Below, in pieces: positions 19,781 to 32,524 of a DNA stretch of 64,000 bases; the stretch's first letter is position 1; every line of letters begins with the position of its first letter. Location: NCBI RefSeq assembly GCF_905163445.1, contig NC_053202.1, positions 6,014,001-6,078,000 of the forward strand. The letters are read 5' to 3'. The stretch is from Pararge aegeria (taxonomy: Eukaryota > Arthropoda > Insecta > Lepidoptera > Nymphalidae). The position numbers and the translations under genes are program-made. The notes under the pieces were generated by a model, which saw only the letters and a list, made by a program, of their open reading frames with translations, ran no database searches and was not told the origin of the DNA.

Positions 19781-20344
19781 CACTTAATACACTATTGTGA
19801 TTCCGAAGTAACAATGTTTTAAAGAAAAAAAATCTCGCTAAGTGCTGAAACCGCAAAATTTAATATCGGGAATTATTGATCTCGGGAAAAAAACTAAAGT
19901 ATCGCTTACGATAATGGGTCGACGGGTAGCGGCATCTGCTGAAAGCGACACCGCAGCTTTCTTGTTGTTAAGTACACGGGGCATTATTGCGAGAGAATGA
20001 GACTGTATTAAATCTTGGTTTATTTCAATTACGTTAACTCCACAGCTTACAAATTCTGCCTATTCCTTGCGCATCGATCAATCGTCATAAAATTAAATAG
20101 TTATCTAACAGTTATAAAATTCTCCAAGCTCACAGATTTATAGTTAAAAACAAGAGGAGAGCGGAGCATCCTTTCTCGTAGGAGGATTATTTGAGCGAGT
20201 GGCCCCATGGTGGGAATCAACGGTGTCTCCACCACTGACGGCTTAAAAGCGCGGCATGGGTCGCGGATTCGATTTTAGAACATAATTCACTAAAAATCTA
20301 CCTACAATTATACAAATCTACCTACATACAACTCGATTTTCAAG

Positions 20345-20645
20345 TTCGACCTCGACAACAATCTCATCTGGTAAGTGATAATGCAGTCTAAGATGATCTC
20401 ACTTGTTAGGGGTATGGCAGTTATAAGCCGTACCCCTCTTCGGTTTTTACGCGACATCGTACCGGAACGCTAAATCGAACGATGGCACGTCGTTGTCGGT
20501 AGGGCTAAGGTAACTAGACACAGCCTAAGAGCCTCCCACCAGACCAGAGAAAATTTAGAAATTTTAAATACCCAAATATACCCTTAGTTAGAGGCTAGAA
20601 ATGAAACGCAGGATCTCTCACATACATATAAGTTTAAAGCCCTTA
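20345..20645 (-). mobile_element. SINE family B, reverse copy (copy 2 at 23677-23977)
   Basis: 'caatctcatctggtaagtga', 'gataatgcagtctaagatg', 'cgacatcgtaccggaacgct', 'cacgtcgttgtcggtaggg' and 'ccaccagaccagag'. Confidence 0.8.
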
Positions 20646-21119
20646 ACACTGCTCTAAAAAGGTCTTCAACGCAATCGATAACGCGGATGCACAGCTAATA
20701 CAATAAAAATGTGTATATTTACTCGATGAATACAAGATACAGCATAGCCATATATCACGTAAATCACAGACCGACCACACAGATCGCCGCTTTGATTGAA
20801 ATTCGCTTTCCACCAATCTAATATCAACCATAACAGTTCAACTCAAAGTATATATTTCAGTAGCTAGAACCAAAGACGTAAATCTAGCTTTGACGCTTTG
20901 ATGTATTAATTGAGGTGCAAGTATTGTCTACAAATTAGTCTCAACTTTTAGAGGAATGTGGTCAGTCTGATTGGAGATTATTAAAGTTCAGGAATTACTT
21001 TGTCCTCTCTTCCACTTGCCTTTTAGCTGGTTATTCCGATAGATACGATTGCTTTGTTCTCGGGAGTGTTTTAATTGGTGAAAGATTTCTTTTTTTAATT
21101 TAAGCAATTAAAAAAAGGT

Positions 21120-21290
21120 GATGGCTCAGTGGTTAGGGCTGAGTCTCTAGAAGTGGCAATAGACGGGGCACATTACTCGGAGAACCGATGTATGTTGGGG
21201 TCCCAAGGTGCTGGAATAGCGTGTATTTTGAACTCCCTACAAAATACCTATGTACACCAGAAGACGTCCATCGGTTTGTATGATGATTGT
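21120..21290 (+). pseudogene. LINE C-terminal remnant (GHIARR type; copy 2 at 24452-24622)
   Basis: 'gtggcaatagacggggcacattactcgg', 'ttggggtcccaaggtgctgg', then a jump to 'gaactccctacaaaatacc' and 'gtccatcggtttgtatgatga'. Same family as 51055-51420 with an internal deletion. Confidence 0.65.
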
Positions 21291-21332
21291 ATTTTTACTG
21301 ACAGTGCAAATGTGTAACATGTGAAAAAACTG

Positions 21333-24300
21333 TTCTAATCCTAACTGCCATTTCGAAGTAAGCATAATAATGATAATTGACAAACCATACGCACAACTTG
21401 CTTTATGTACCATTCGCACATTAACCCTGATTCCTGCGGCTGGTTAGTTTTGGGGCGTGAATTTTAGGGCCTTGTTTACCCAAAACTTTCTAGCACAACA
21501 CTCGGGCACAAGTGCGTACTGCGTAGCGTATGTTTAGTATAATATGCATAGTGTTGCCATAACGTCCAAGACCCAATACGGGACGTTTTGTCCTTCGATG
21601 CCCAGCAGCCGACATGCGGCTTTTCAACTACACCATATAAATATACATAGCATACATTTACAAGTGATCTAAACCGTATCAAAAGAAAAAAAATATTGAA
21701 TCATAGTTATATTTATTATTTTTTTAATAATTAATATTATAAATATAACATAAAATAAACTATAATATATAAAACTAAATAAAATCTCAAACGTATTCGA
21801 AACCACCGCAGCGAGGCACAGATGCTGACAACGTTGCTCCTTTGGATGGGAAAGTAGGATACACCTATTATTATAAATTTATAATAAAAGGGGTATTCAT
21901 TCATTATAAATTTATTTATTCGCCCAGCCATATTTTGAATTTTGTTTTATTCTGTGTTGTTTACGAGACAAAATCGGGGCATACGGGACAGGAGGGTCAA
22001 ATACGGTGACCGTCCCGTATATACGGGACGTGTGGCAACGTTGCATGGAAACTAATGGGACGTGCTTTATTTAAGGTACAATTGACACAAAGAGCCATGA
22101 CCTTTGTATAGTTTGGGATGTGTTGAATGCAAAACTAAGGGTTGATTTATATTATCGGGGCCGATTGGCGACCCTGCTTTCTTAGTCAAGGCTGTAGTTT
22201 CGATTCCCATAACTGGAAAATGTTTTTGTGATGAACATGAATGTTTTTCAGTGTCTGGGTGTTTATTTGTATATTAAAAGTATTCATGTATATTTTTCAT
22301 AAAAATATTCGTCAGTTATCTTAGTAGGTACCCATAACACAAACTACGCTTACTTGGGGCAAGATAGCGATGTGTGTATTGTCGTAGTATATTTATTTAT
22401 TTTATTTATTAGAATGCGTTGTCCTGTTCAATCAGACTGGCCCCCTGACCCTGGCGAAGTAGTGAGCGCTGTGGTCTTATGAATGAAAGTCTCGGGTTTC
22501 GATCCCTGGCAGAGACTATTTGGGAAGCAGAAGATACAATTTTTTCTGGTCGGTCAGGCTTTGGTTTTTTGAACATTCATTATCATTTATTCATCATCAT
22601 CATCATAATATTAACCCATTACCGGCCCACCACACTGAGAGAGGTTTAGGCCGTAGTTCACCACGTTGGCTCGTGGCTTTGAGAAATCTCAGGCATGCAG
22701 GCTTCCTCACGGTTTTTTCCTTCACCGTTGAAGCAAGTGATATTTTAATTGTTTCGAACGCATTTAACCAGTAATTTATCTGTGGTACAAGAGCTAGAAT
22801 CCAGGGCAGATACAATTTAAAAAGAGATAAAAACATTGAGATATCATGTCAATGTCAATATCATATGTTTTTCCGGCTGCTATTTTAAAAGAAAATAGAT
22901 ATCGATCGTTTTAGTCATAAATTGAAATTCAGAAAAAAATAAAATTCAATACAGCAAAATGACTATCTTATAAAAATTTAGAGATTTTAGAAAAATTAAA
23001 AATTTAGACGCACCTCTAAATTTGGCTGAGATTCGAACTCTGTCCCCCAAAAGTGTAGCCGAAGTCCTAGCCATATGATCTATCGTATTAAATTTTAATA
23101 TTCGTGTTACCACACTTAATACACTATTGTGATTCCGAAGTAACAATGTTTTAAAGAAAAAAAATCTCGCTAAGTGCTGAAACCGCAAAATTTAATATCG
23201 GGAATTATTGATCTCGGGAAAAAAACTAAAGTATCGCTTACGATAATGGGTCGACGGGTAGCGGCATCTGCTGAAAGCGACACCGCAGCTTTCTTGTTGT
23301 TAAGTACACGGGGCATTATTGCGAGAGAATGAGACTGTATTAAATCTTGGTTTATTTCAATTACGTTAACTCCACAGCTTACAAATTCTGCCTATTCCTT
23401 GCGCATCGATCAATCGTCATAAAATTAAATAGTTATCTAACAGTTATAAAATTCTCCAAGCTCACAGATTTATAGTTAAAAACAAGAGGAGAGCGGAGCA
23501 TCCTTTCTCGTAGGAGGATTATTTGAGCGAGTGGCCCCATGGTGGGAATCAACGGTGTCTCCACCACTGACGGCTTAAAAGCGCGGCATGGGTCGCGGAT
23601 TCGATTTTAGAACATAATTCACTAAAAATCTACCTACAATTATACAAATCTACCTACATACAACTCGATTTTCAAGTTCGACCTCGACAACAATCTCATC
23701 TGGTAAGTGATAATGCAGTCTAAGATGATCTCACTTGTTAGGGGTATGGCAGTTATAAGCCGTACCCCTCTTCGGTTTTTACGCGACATCGTACCGGAAC
23801 GCTAAATCGAACGATGGCACGTCGTTGTCGGTAGGGCTAAGGTAACTAGACACAGCCTAAGAGCCTCCCACCAGACCAGAGAAAATTTAGAAATTTTAAA
23901 TACCCAAATATACCCTTAGTTAGAGGCTAGAAATGAAACGCAGGATCTCTCACATACATATAAGTTTAAAGCCCTTAACACTGCTCTAAAAAGGTCTTCA
24001 ACGCAATCGATAACGCGGATGCACAGCTAATACAATAAAAATGTGTATATTTACTCGATGAATACAAGATACAGCATAGCCATATATCACGTAAATCACA
24101 GACCGACCACACAGATCGCCGCTTTGATTGAAATTCGCTTTCCACCAATCTAATATCAACCATAACAGTTCAACTCAAAGTATATATTTCAGTAGCTAGA
24201 ACCAAAGACGTAAATCTAGCTTTGACGCTTTGATGTATTAATTGAGGTGCAAGTATTGTCTACAAATTAGTCTCAACTTTTAGAGGAATGTGGTCAGTCT

Positions 24301-24662
24301 GATTGGAGATTATTAAAGTTCAGGAATTACTTTGTCCTCTCTTCCACTTGCCTTTTAGCTGGTTATTCCGATAGATACGATTGCTTTGTTCTCGGGAGTG
24401 TTTTAATTGGTGAAAGATTTCTTTTTTTAATTTAAGCAATTAAAAAAAGGTGATGGCTCAGTGGTTAGGGCTGAGTCTCTAGAAGTGGCAATAGACGGGG
24501 CACATTACTCGGAGAACCGATGTATGTTGGGGTCCCAAGGTGCTGGAATAGCGAGTATTTTGAACTCCCTACAAAATACCTATGTACACCAGAAGACGTC
24601 CATCGGTTTGTATGATGATTGTATTTTTACTGACAGTGCAAATGTGTAACATGTGAAAAAAC
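21333..24662 (+). repeat. 3,330-bp tandem duplication, unit 2
   Basis: Second copy, separated from unit 1 by two bases (TG, 21331-21332). Sequence diverges at 24663. Element contents are as in unit 1, shifted by 3332. Confidence 0.95.
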
Positions 24663-24664
24663 AG

Positions 24665-25640
24665 TGCATAGCTATTCCAACGTTATGCCACGTTCATTTG
24701 TGAGACCCTTGAAGATTGTAAATTCTTAGTGAATGAGGTGACAAGGTTGACAGAGAAAGGCAACCAGAGCTGTTTTTTCGAAAATAATAATTATTCTATT
24801 ATTCAAAATTAATAGATAAATATCAATATTCCTGGCATTAAGTTATAAGATTTATTTAATGTTTAATGTTTGAGGAACGCGTAAGCGCAAAAAGGATTAT
24901 CAAAAAATAATTTCATCGGCATAAAATCGATAGAATCCTGAAAAAGCTTCTTCCAACATAACTAAGAAAACACGATTCTAGCCTCTTCTTACCCCAAGAA
25001 CATTCTAGAAGTTGCTCAGTATTTTTTTAGGTAAACGGTGAACAAACAAATGTACCTACCGGGGAAACTATATCAAACGATTTTTAATCAATAGTAGTTT
25101 TCACCAATATTTTTTTTTTTATATTAACTGAACTTCACTCTTGCAAATTGATGAACGAACTTGATTTCGAATTTTTTGCTTTGAAATTAATTTGGTGAAT
25201 TTTCTTGATTGGATTTGTACTTCGTTCGACAGGCTGTCAGGGCTCTATAGTGTCTGAAATAAGCTTTTGATAATAAACTAGATATGCTGCCGTCGTCAGT
25301 AAGTGTCCGTGGAAAATAAAATTTCGCTCAAAAATTGAGTCTATATTCAATAGTTTGCTAGTGAAAAATACAGAACATCTTATATTAACCAAGGATATAC
25401 TTATTGTTTAATATCTTTACTAATATATAATATGACGAGATTTATATATATTAAGATGTTATCAAAAGAAAAGATTGGTGTGTTTCTAATTGACAAACTT
25501 TGAAACTACTGTATTGATTTTAATATTTTTTTTCCAAATGAGGAAGATTTTACATGACCGGTTGTTTTCTTAGACGGGCAAATACTATGCTAAAAAGCTC
25601 GATTATTAAAAAAATAAACTACTGAGTTTCTGTTCATTTT
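24665..25640. other. AT-rich stretch without recognisable features
   Basis: No conserved frame, SINE or terminal repeat recognised. Confidence 0.4.
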
Positions 25641-25654
25641 TCATTTCATTTTTC

Positions 25655-25770
25655 GGAAGGACACTTGCCGATAACCACCTGAGGGGTTGCTACGGCGTCA
25701 CCGGGGGAGTGGGGCGAGCGCGAAAGCTCACCATGAGAAGAGCCCCAGGGCTCGACGACATCGGGGGGGA
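25655..25770 (+). repeat. GC-rich interspersed repeat, partner of 47500-47635
   Basis: 'gacacttgccgataaccacctgaggggttgctac', 'gtcaccgggggagtggggcg' and 'agccccagggctcgacgaca' are found reversed near 47500-47635. In frame it reads LRGCYGVTGGVGRARKL and RRAPGLDDIGG, which could be a fragment of a LINE protein, but I cannot place it. Confidence 0.6.
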
Positions 25771-25886
25771 AAGTTTCTGTTGTCTTGTTGACTCAGTAGG
25801 AGCTGCATTTTAGGAGTCATCGAGTCATCATAAATTAAATTTCATATAATAATCAAAGTGTTTTTATAATATCGGTACAAATTTTT

Positions 25887-26146
25887 GACGGCCGATTGGC
25901 GCAGTTTGCAGCAACCCTGCTTTCTGAGCCCAGGGCCGTGGGTTCGATTCCCACAACTGGAAAATGTTTGTGTGATGAGCATGAATGTTTGTCAGTGTCT
26001 GGGTGTTTATATGTATATTCTAAGTATTTATGTATATTATTCATAAAAATATTCATCAGTCGTCTTAGTACCCATAACACAAGCTACACTTACTTTGGGG
26101 CCAGATGGCGGTGTGTGTATTGTCGTAGTATATTTATTTATTTATA
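25887..26146 (+). mobile_element. SINE family A, full-length
   Basis: Head 'gacggccgattggcgcagtt', anticodon-arm equivalent, B box 'gtgggttcgattccc', body through 'gccagatggcggtgtgtgta' and TTTATTTATTT tail. Confidence 0.9.
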
Positions 26147-26479
26147 TTTAAATGATTAATTAAAAAAAACACAGCCGAAATACTCAATAATGTTTAAATA
26201 TACAGTATTTTTATTTTATCCTATTTTTTATTCCAAGAAAAAGAAAAATGTACTTCTAATATTTGTAGAGGTAACTTTTTAAATATTTCTATCAAGAAAA
26301 CTTCGTGTAAAGTGGACGGACAACCATTTAGTCAGAAATATGTCCAAAAATAACATATTTTTTTTTAACCTGTAAAGAACTACATAGATTATTAAAAGTT
26401 TAAGTTCTTTGATCCTCATTTAGTTATTTACTTAAGATTCTGATTGCCAACTCATTAAGTAAATAATTTCGGTATTTTT

Positions 26480-26782
26480 AATTTTTTTTTATTCCACCAC
26501 AAGATAGCCTGCAATCTCAGCTGATGGTAAGTGATGATGCAGTCGACAATGGTAGCGGGCTTACCTTAGTATATGTAGTATGTAGTAAGGTAGTTATACA
26601 CGACATCAGTTAATCGGTTTCTACGCGATATCGCACCGGCACACGTCTTTGTTGGTAGGATGGTGATAAGCCACGGCCAAGGACATCCCACCAGACCAGA
26701 TTAGAGTCAGAAATCATAAATTCCCGAATTGCCTTAATTGTTAATTTCACAGCGCTCACCGTTGCGCCAAGGAGGTCGTCAT
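26480..26782 (-). mobile_element. SINE family B, reverse copy
   Basis: Begins in a T tract with 'attccaccacaagatagcc' and ends at the tRNA-like head 'cacagcgctcaccgttgcgccaaggagg'. Confidence 0.85.
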
Positions 26783-27084
26783 AGATTTCTTAAAATATTA
26801 ATATATTAAACATAAGCTTGCTTAACAGAAAATGGTTCTTTAAAAAAGGTTTGCCATCGCTGATCTCCTGATCTAGGGTTACACATTTGATCGTTTGTTA
26901 TTCCTGACAGCCTATTACATGCTCTGAGTTAGGAAGCCATAATTTTTCAATAGAATGCTCCTTGAACATTAATACAAAATGTCATTATTTTTATTAGGCA
27001 CATGTTTTTTGAACTATATTTTGTATTAAAGATCAAAAGCCAGTAGTTGGTATGCTTTTCCGCACAAATACATCCCTATCCCTA

Positions 27085-27530
27085 TGCCTATCCCGACTAA
27101 TATTATAAATGTCAATGTAAGTTTGTTTGTTACGCTTTCACGCAAAAACTACTTAACCGATCGTGATAAAACTTTGTACACATATTCTTGGAAGTGTTAG
27201 AAGTAATATAGGATACTTTTTATCCCGACACTAAGCTCGGTTCCTTTGGGAGAGGGGATGAAAGTGTTTGACGATTATACACCATAACTCCGACAAATTA
27301 TAACCGATTTAAATAATTATTTTTGTACTATAGAGGTTATAATATTTGTTTAATTTTTCCCAAACTGTCTGGATCTGATGAATGTCGTTGGAGATAGAGG
27401 ACATAACTCCTCAGCGGACAGCAGCAAACCCCTCATTTACGCCTTAGCGATACTGAATACTTTAATTTTTTTTCACATCTAAAAACAAAATCAAACGCAG
27501 ACAAAGTCGCGGGCAACAGCTAGTATAGAC
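27085..27530 (+). repeat. Family E repeat (Helitron/Lep1-like), complete copy
   Basis: Runs from 'gactaatattataaatgtca' to 'cgcgggcaacagctagta'. The same unit appears reversed at 34695-35150 and truncated at 16432-16780. It has no coding capacity. Confidence 0.7.
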
Positions 27531-28165
27531 ATAATATATAGATTCAGCAAAAAGTTTTTTTTTCAAAACTGTTGCCCGAAGCAATCAAATTATTCTGCTA
27601 TGTTTTGTAATAATTTTGCGAGTAGGTATCTACTGTTTATTTCTTCGGAGTAAAATTTACGCTTTATCCGTATCCAGGATGCCAGCTATCTTTATGCATA
27701 ATCATGCAATGAATGGTTTAGCTGTGCATAGGTAACAGCTACTTATATTTAAATCCCCTGGGAACGTTACTCTGGAGTTGTTCTGTAATAAAAGTATCCT
27801 ATGTTCGCCCCAGGATGCAAATAAATAAAGTGTCCAGTTCCGTAAAAAGAAATGCCGTGGTAGCACGGTACATAGGCATCAGAGAGGCACACAATTATAT
27901 ACCTACAAGCTGTTTTAATAAAATTTATTTAAAATTTGTCGGATTCCAAAGTATTTCATGTTTGTCTCCAGGATGCAACACGTACTGAATTACGTTAAGA
28001 TTTGTTCAGAGTTTGATCCAAGCATAGGTTACGTTTACTATAAAACAAATGTTATTATGAATCCCGTATACTTTATTTTCTCAGGATAAGATGTATCCTA
28101 TGCCCGTCTCAAGGATGCCAGCTATCCCTGTGCCAAGATCAGCTCAGCTGAAGATAGATACACAT
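27531..28165. other. Non-coding stretch with 'gatgccagctatc' motifs
   Basis: 'aggatgccagctatc' near 27678 and 28115, with related 'ggatgca' phrases at 27812 and 27971, suggest decayed short repeats. No frame recognised. Confidence 0.35.
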
Positions 28166-28169
28166 TTGG

Positions 28170-28470
28170 CTACCTCCCTGGCGCACGGTGAGGGCTGTGG
28201 TTTTTAGTGGGATGTCCCGGTTCGATTCCTGGCAGGGCGTATTTGGTAATTTATAATTTCTTTGGTCTGGTCTGGTGGAAGGTTACTTGCCACGATACCG
28301 ACAAAGACTTGTCACATAACGATTTAGCGTTCCGGATGTCGCGTGAAAAACTGATTAGGGGAATGGGTTTAATATAACTGCCATACCTCGAACAGGTTAG
28401 ATGTTACCATCTCAGACTGCATCATCAATTATCACCAGATGAGATTGCAGTCAAGGGCTAACTTGAAAAA
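28170..28470 (+). mobile_element. SINE family B, full-length
   Basis: Head 'acctccctggcgcacggtgaggg', 'ggttcgattcctggcaggg', 'ctttggtctggtctggtgg', 'acaaagacttgtcacataacgat', 'cagactgcatcatcaatt' and 'atgagattgcagtcaaggg'. Confidence 0.85.
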
Positions 28471-29159
28471 CACACACACTTTTATATTTATAATGTTGGT
28501 AGGAATGTATGGATAGCTAAATCGTAAACTCGCGTGCAAGTATGACGAACTATAAATCATTAGGGTGCCAATATGTTCATATAGTCACAAAGTATTCGTG
28601 CAAAACCCCGCAGACAGGACAAATGTTATTTGTCTGCAGTTCTTGGAACGTATCCGTCAAATCGTAAACGTTTAATGAACGGCCGCCGATACGTCTTTTT
28701 ACTTTACGACGGCTCATAGATAGGGTTGACAAAACAACATAATTTTGGGCCAGTTAAACAGCGTCTAAGCTGTTATAATCTCGGTCTTTTGAAAGAAGAA
28801 ACTTACGACAGTGAAAATTATAGGAATTGAGTTTAAAATACCTGTTTTTGTATAAACTGTACATACACTTTACATACACTGTCTGTGTGTTTCTGATCTG
28901 TTACATCAGAACTGTGTAATGAAAAGGAAATAAATGACTATGTAGAAACATGATATAGGGAAAAACGTACGGGCACCTATATGCGGCAAGCCTATACATG
29001 TATAACAAATGTTAAGCGCCCTAATTCTAAATTAAATCAGCCCTCAGTATTCTTTCTATTGTGATACGAAACTGAAACGAAATGTATTAAAATTGTTCTT
29101 CTTTGCGCTTATAGCTCAGCCGTTTACACATCGGCCCTCAGAATTTCGATCACCGGTTC

Positions 29160-29312
29160 GCACCTCTAACTTTTGAGCGTTTTCTGTTATTTAAACAATC
29201 ATCATCATCACATTAACCCATTACCGGCCCACTTCAGGTCACGGATCTCCTCCCACAATGAGAAGAAGCTAGGGCCGTAGTCCACCACGCTGCCGAAGTG
29301 CGGATTGGTGGA
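29160..29312 (-). mobile_element. SINE family C fragment
   Basis: 'tcatcatcatcacattaacccattaccgg', 'ctcctcccacaatgag' and 'cgtagtccaccacgctg'. A separate forward tRNA-like head lies just upstream at 29107-29175 ('tagctcagccg', 'caccggttcgcacctct'). Confidence 0.65.
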
Positions 29313-29639
29313 CGTTTTTTCCAGTTTGAGGGGAGAAAGTTTCAAAGGTCCAAGCTGGTTTAAGTTCGGGGCCTCAATCAGATGAGATTCGTAAAGAGTT
29401 TATCCTGTCCATACACCTCACCTCCACCTGCACTGACAGAATCGATTTAAGCAATATATGAAATAAAATATCACTGACTTTTACGGCGCAGGAAAACATG
29501 TATGCCAGCTAAGCCGCTAAACCGCTTATCAGTACGTCTTAGTCAGTTTTATATTTACCTTAAAATTATATAAGAGAGATCAATTATAGAAATTTTCTAG
29601 ATGTTCATAAGTAGGTTGTATTTCATTCATTATGCGAAA

Positions 29640-29892
29640 AATGGTAGTCTCCCAGCACGGCTAGCATAGGTAGAAGAGAAAAATTATATCCCCTGATTAT
29701 GTCCCCTGACAGGCGAACATAGAAAAGGAGGAGTTCACCCCCCTTTATTATTACACATATATTAATTGGCTATTATTTCCACTTGTGAACCAGTGCTCTG
29801 AGTGTTGATAAAGCTGTGGGAGAAGATATATTTTTATCCTTTCCCCGGGGAGAAAATAGTCTCCTTTCCATGCTAGCCGTGCTGATTGATAA
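29640..29892. mobile_element. MITE with inverted 'cagcacggctagcat' ends
   Basis: Left 'cagcacggctagcataggtagaag' is inverted at right 'ctcctttccatgctagccgtgctg'. The inside includes 'ccacttgtgaaccagtgctctg' and 'agctgtgggagaagata'. The same body, interrupted by a SINE, is at 35500-36030, and its end recurs near 62305-62350. Confidence 0.65.
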
Positions 29893-30355
29893 AAATATTG
29901 CCCCAGCTATAGTTATAATTATGATATTATTGCTCAAAAAATTGCAAGTGTACTTGCACCTCTAGGTACTCGAGTAGGATAGTATTCATTCTTCAGTGAC
30001 CACGCCAATAACTTCAATATTATCCTTCGCTCTAAACAAATGCTTCTTAAGACTTTTAATAAAGATCCCCGGACGACGCGGAATATTTCTAATAAATTTT
30101 CTCGACCGTATAGAATTTTTCTGCGCAACTCTTTGTTGAGCCAGCACAAAGAAAATACTCGTGATATTCCGGGTCAGTGCTGTTGGCTTTAGAGTTAGGC
30201 TTTTGAAATGCTTGTTATCGTACTTATAACATTGCAATTTGGCAATTAACTCGTTCGTAACCTCAAGACCGAGTGGAAACCTAATTATAGTAATTTTTAC
30301 AAATTGTAAAAAACTACAAGAAATGTCAATTTATTTTGTAATAACTTAAAAGGAG

Positions 30356-30531
30356 CAGAGGCGTGCATAGAGGGTATGCACAGGGTACTCAGATGGTATA
30401 AAATGAAAAAAGGATTGGCTATGTAAGAGTTTATAAAAAGCCTACCCTTAAGTATTTATAACTCGTACTGAAGATTTTCTTCATTTTATATCATCTGCAT
30501 ACCCTGTGCTTACCCTCTATGCACGCCACTG
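30356..30531. mobile_element. Fold-back hAT-like MITE, copy 1
   Basis: Starts CAGAGGCGTGCATAGAGGG and ends with the complement CCCTCTATGCACGCCACTG. Most of the 176 bases is one palindrome, but the left arm has an internal deletion. Flanks AAAAGGAG and AAAAAGAA match at 6 of 8 positions. Confidence 0.75.
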
Positions 30532-30619
30532 AAAAAGAAGAATTATTCTTTTTAATTTAAATTCTATTGTATTCCCCGAAGTAATAGTAGTGGAGACAGT
30601 AAAGTGTTATATTAAAGCC

Positions 30620-30735
30620 AAATGCCTAATCGGTTCCTACGCGACATCGTACCGGAACGCTAAATCGCTTGATGGCACGTCTTTGTTAGATGGGTGGTAA
30701 CTAGCCACGGCTGAAACTTCCTACGTAAGAGATAG
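30620..30735 (-). mobile_element. SINE family B fragment
   Basis: 'cctaatcggttcctacgcga', 'catcgtaccggaacgctaaatc', 'ggcacgtctttgtt' and 'aactagccacggc'. Confidence 0.7.
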
Positions 30736-30849
30736 ACACAGATATACAGAGCGCATTCGCATGGCATACCAGGAATAAGCATTGCAGTAAATAAAACTTT
30801 TTTGTCATTTATTTTTGTTGTCACACATCTTTGAGAACATTATAGATAT

Positions 30850-31015
30850 CTCAGTCAGGTGTTTTTTCCTTAACCTTTAAATCAAGTGATAATTTAATTT
30901 CCTTAAAGTAAAACCGTACATAACTCCGAAAAATGAGAAGTGCGTACCGGAAATTGAACCTGCCCGAGCCGAAAGGCCGAAACTCTAACCACTAGGCTAT
31001 CGACGCCTCTACTGT
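30850..31015 (-). mobile_element. SINE-like copy with tRNA head (family C relative)
   Basis: Read in reverse it starts 'aggcgtcgatagcctagtgg' (A-box-like), has 'gggcaggttcaatttccgg' (B-box-like), then 'cggagttatgtacggtttt' and 'atcacttgatttaaagg'. It creates a 68-codon frame that is not a gene. Confidence 0.6.
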
Positions 31016-31430
31016 ACTTAATACTTTTTATTACAAATCGTGATAAATCTAAAAGTGATATCGTCAAAACTATGCTTGTAAAGTTCGCGTAAAGTTTACC
31101 CACAAACATTTGTCGAAACTTTTATTGTTGTGGAATCGTAAAACTGCCGTGAAGTGACTTTAAAGTCAATTGTCTAGTTTTGAAGTAGTTATACACTTCA
31201 AAGGCCGTAAATGTCGAGACAAATTACGTGGGAATCGAATGAATTCTTGAGCGTGATCATAGTATTAATTTAGTTGAATTGGGAATGTTAGAGTGACGCT
31301 ACAATGTACTTACTTACATATTAATATAGTCATGAGGTAAAAGTTTTATTTCCACAAAATAATAATACCTACAACATAATATATTGGATAGACGCATCGT
31401 TACTTTGCGGAATTTTGTGATATGCAATAA

Positions 31431-31870
31431 ATATTAAGCTTAATTTGCTATAAAAGCGAAAACCAGGCAAATATGCACGGTGCAAATTATATATTTTTTT
31501 TAATTTGTTAACTATAATTTGATATGTTTTCATTTATTATGATATATTTTAGATATTTAATACAATGTATTATAGATATATTTTATTAAAGTGATAAGAA
31601 TTTTAACGAATGTATTTAATGAATGGTTTTTAAGAAACAATTATAATGATATTTGATTCGCACTTTACAGCTATGGTGCTCATTCAGCTTCATGATATTG
31701 TGTCGGTGGGATTTTGACATAAATTCGAGTGCATTTCCGGTACATTTCAGTCTTGTATTGAGACTCACACGATGCAAAGATACCTCAATCGCAATCGAAC
31801 ATTAAACCTAACTTGTTATAATCCACGAAAACCAGGCAAATCTGCACATTGCAATTTATAATTTTATTAT
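31431..31870 (+). repeat. Short repeat pieces of the 'gaaaaccaggcaaat' kind
   Basis: 'taagcttaatttgctat' with 'gcgaaaaccaggcaaatatgcac' at 31431-31490, and a relative at 31810-31870. Related blocks occur at 48291-48390 and 52868-52980. The rest of 31020-31800 shows nothing I can name. Confidence 0.5.
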
Positions 31871-31873
31871 ACA

Positions 31874-32180
31874 CCACATGACCGGCGATAGTCCAGTGGC
31901 AGGACTTCGAATTCAGTTTCGGGGCCGAGTTCGAATCCCAGCACGCACCTCTAACTTTTATAACTTAAGAGCGTTTTAAAGAATTCTAATATCACTTGCT
32001 TCAAAGGCGACGGAAACCTGCATGCCTGAGAATTCTCCATAATTTTCTTAATGATGTGTTAAGTCCACCGATCCGCACTGGCCCAGCGTGGTGGACTACA
32101 GCCTTAATCCCATCTCACTGTGAAAGGAGACCCGTGTAGTAAGACGGTAATGGATTGATATGATCAAGATGATGATGATA
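31874..32180 (+). mobile_element. SINE family C, full-length
   Basis: Head 'ggcgatagtccagtggcagg', 'gagttcgaatcccagcacgc', 'ctcttaagcgtttt'-like linker, 'gcctgagaattctccata', 'gcccagcgtggtggactac' and 'tgatatgatcaagatgatgatg' tail. Confidence 0.85.
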
Positions 32181-32524
32181 CACAACATTAAACAATGCGA
32201 ACGCGAGTTATTCGAATTCATTAGCATTCCGAATATTAAATATATCCGAATACAGGAAAAGGTGACAAATAGGCAATTCTTAACGCAAGTCCCTGCCCCC
32301 GAGTTCATACATAATAATTTGTAGATAACGAACAACGTCATAAACATGTCACAAAAGATAACCTGCCCGGCATATAACCTGGAATTACAAAGAGATTGCA
32401 AAGTGACTCAGCATAAATAGTAGAGTGGTTCTGTGTGTTTTTTATTATAATAATTGACGGACCGGATGATCCACAAGTGGAAACCCAACGACTAAGAACA
32501 GAGCAACACCTCGAAAGTCGAAAG

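Larger units (their letters stand above)
18001..21330 (+). repeat. 3,330-bp tandem duplication, unit 1
   Basis: Direct copy of 21333-24662 at a constant offset of 3332 with no indels. I found three substitutions (18566 T/C, 18963 A/T, 21222 T/A, second base in unit 2). The unit holds a hAT-like inverted-repeat element (18213-18716), SINE A, SINE B and SINE C fragments, a reversed SINE B and a LINE remnant. It has no host gene; every ORF in it is duplicated. Confidence 0.95.

Noticed and set aside
18144..24649. Paired ORFs with identical proteins at a 3332-base offset
   Set aside because: They look conserved only because the DNA is duplicated; they lie in SINEs and LINE fragments.
25887..25965. 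tRNA-gene-like sequences at SINE heads (also at 43166, 35210, 60485 and others)
   Set aside because: They have A/B-box-like parts but no complete acceptor stem, and each continues into a SINE body.
29934..30237. Two overlapping minus-strand ORFs of 71 and 83 codons
   Set aside because: They overlap in different frames, with no recognisable motif or splice context.
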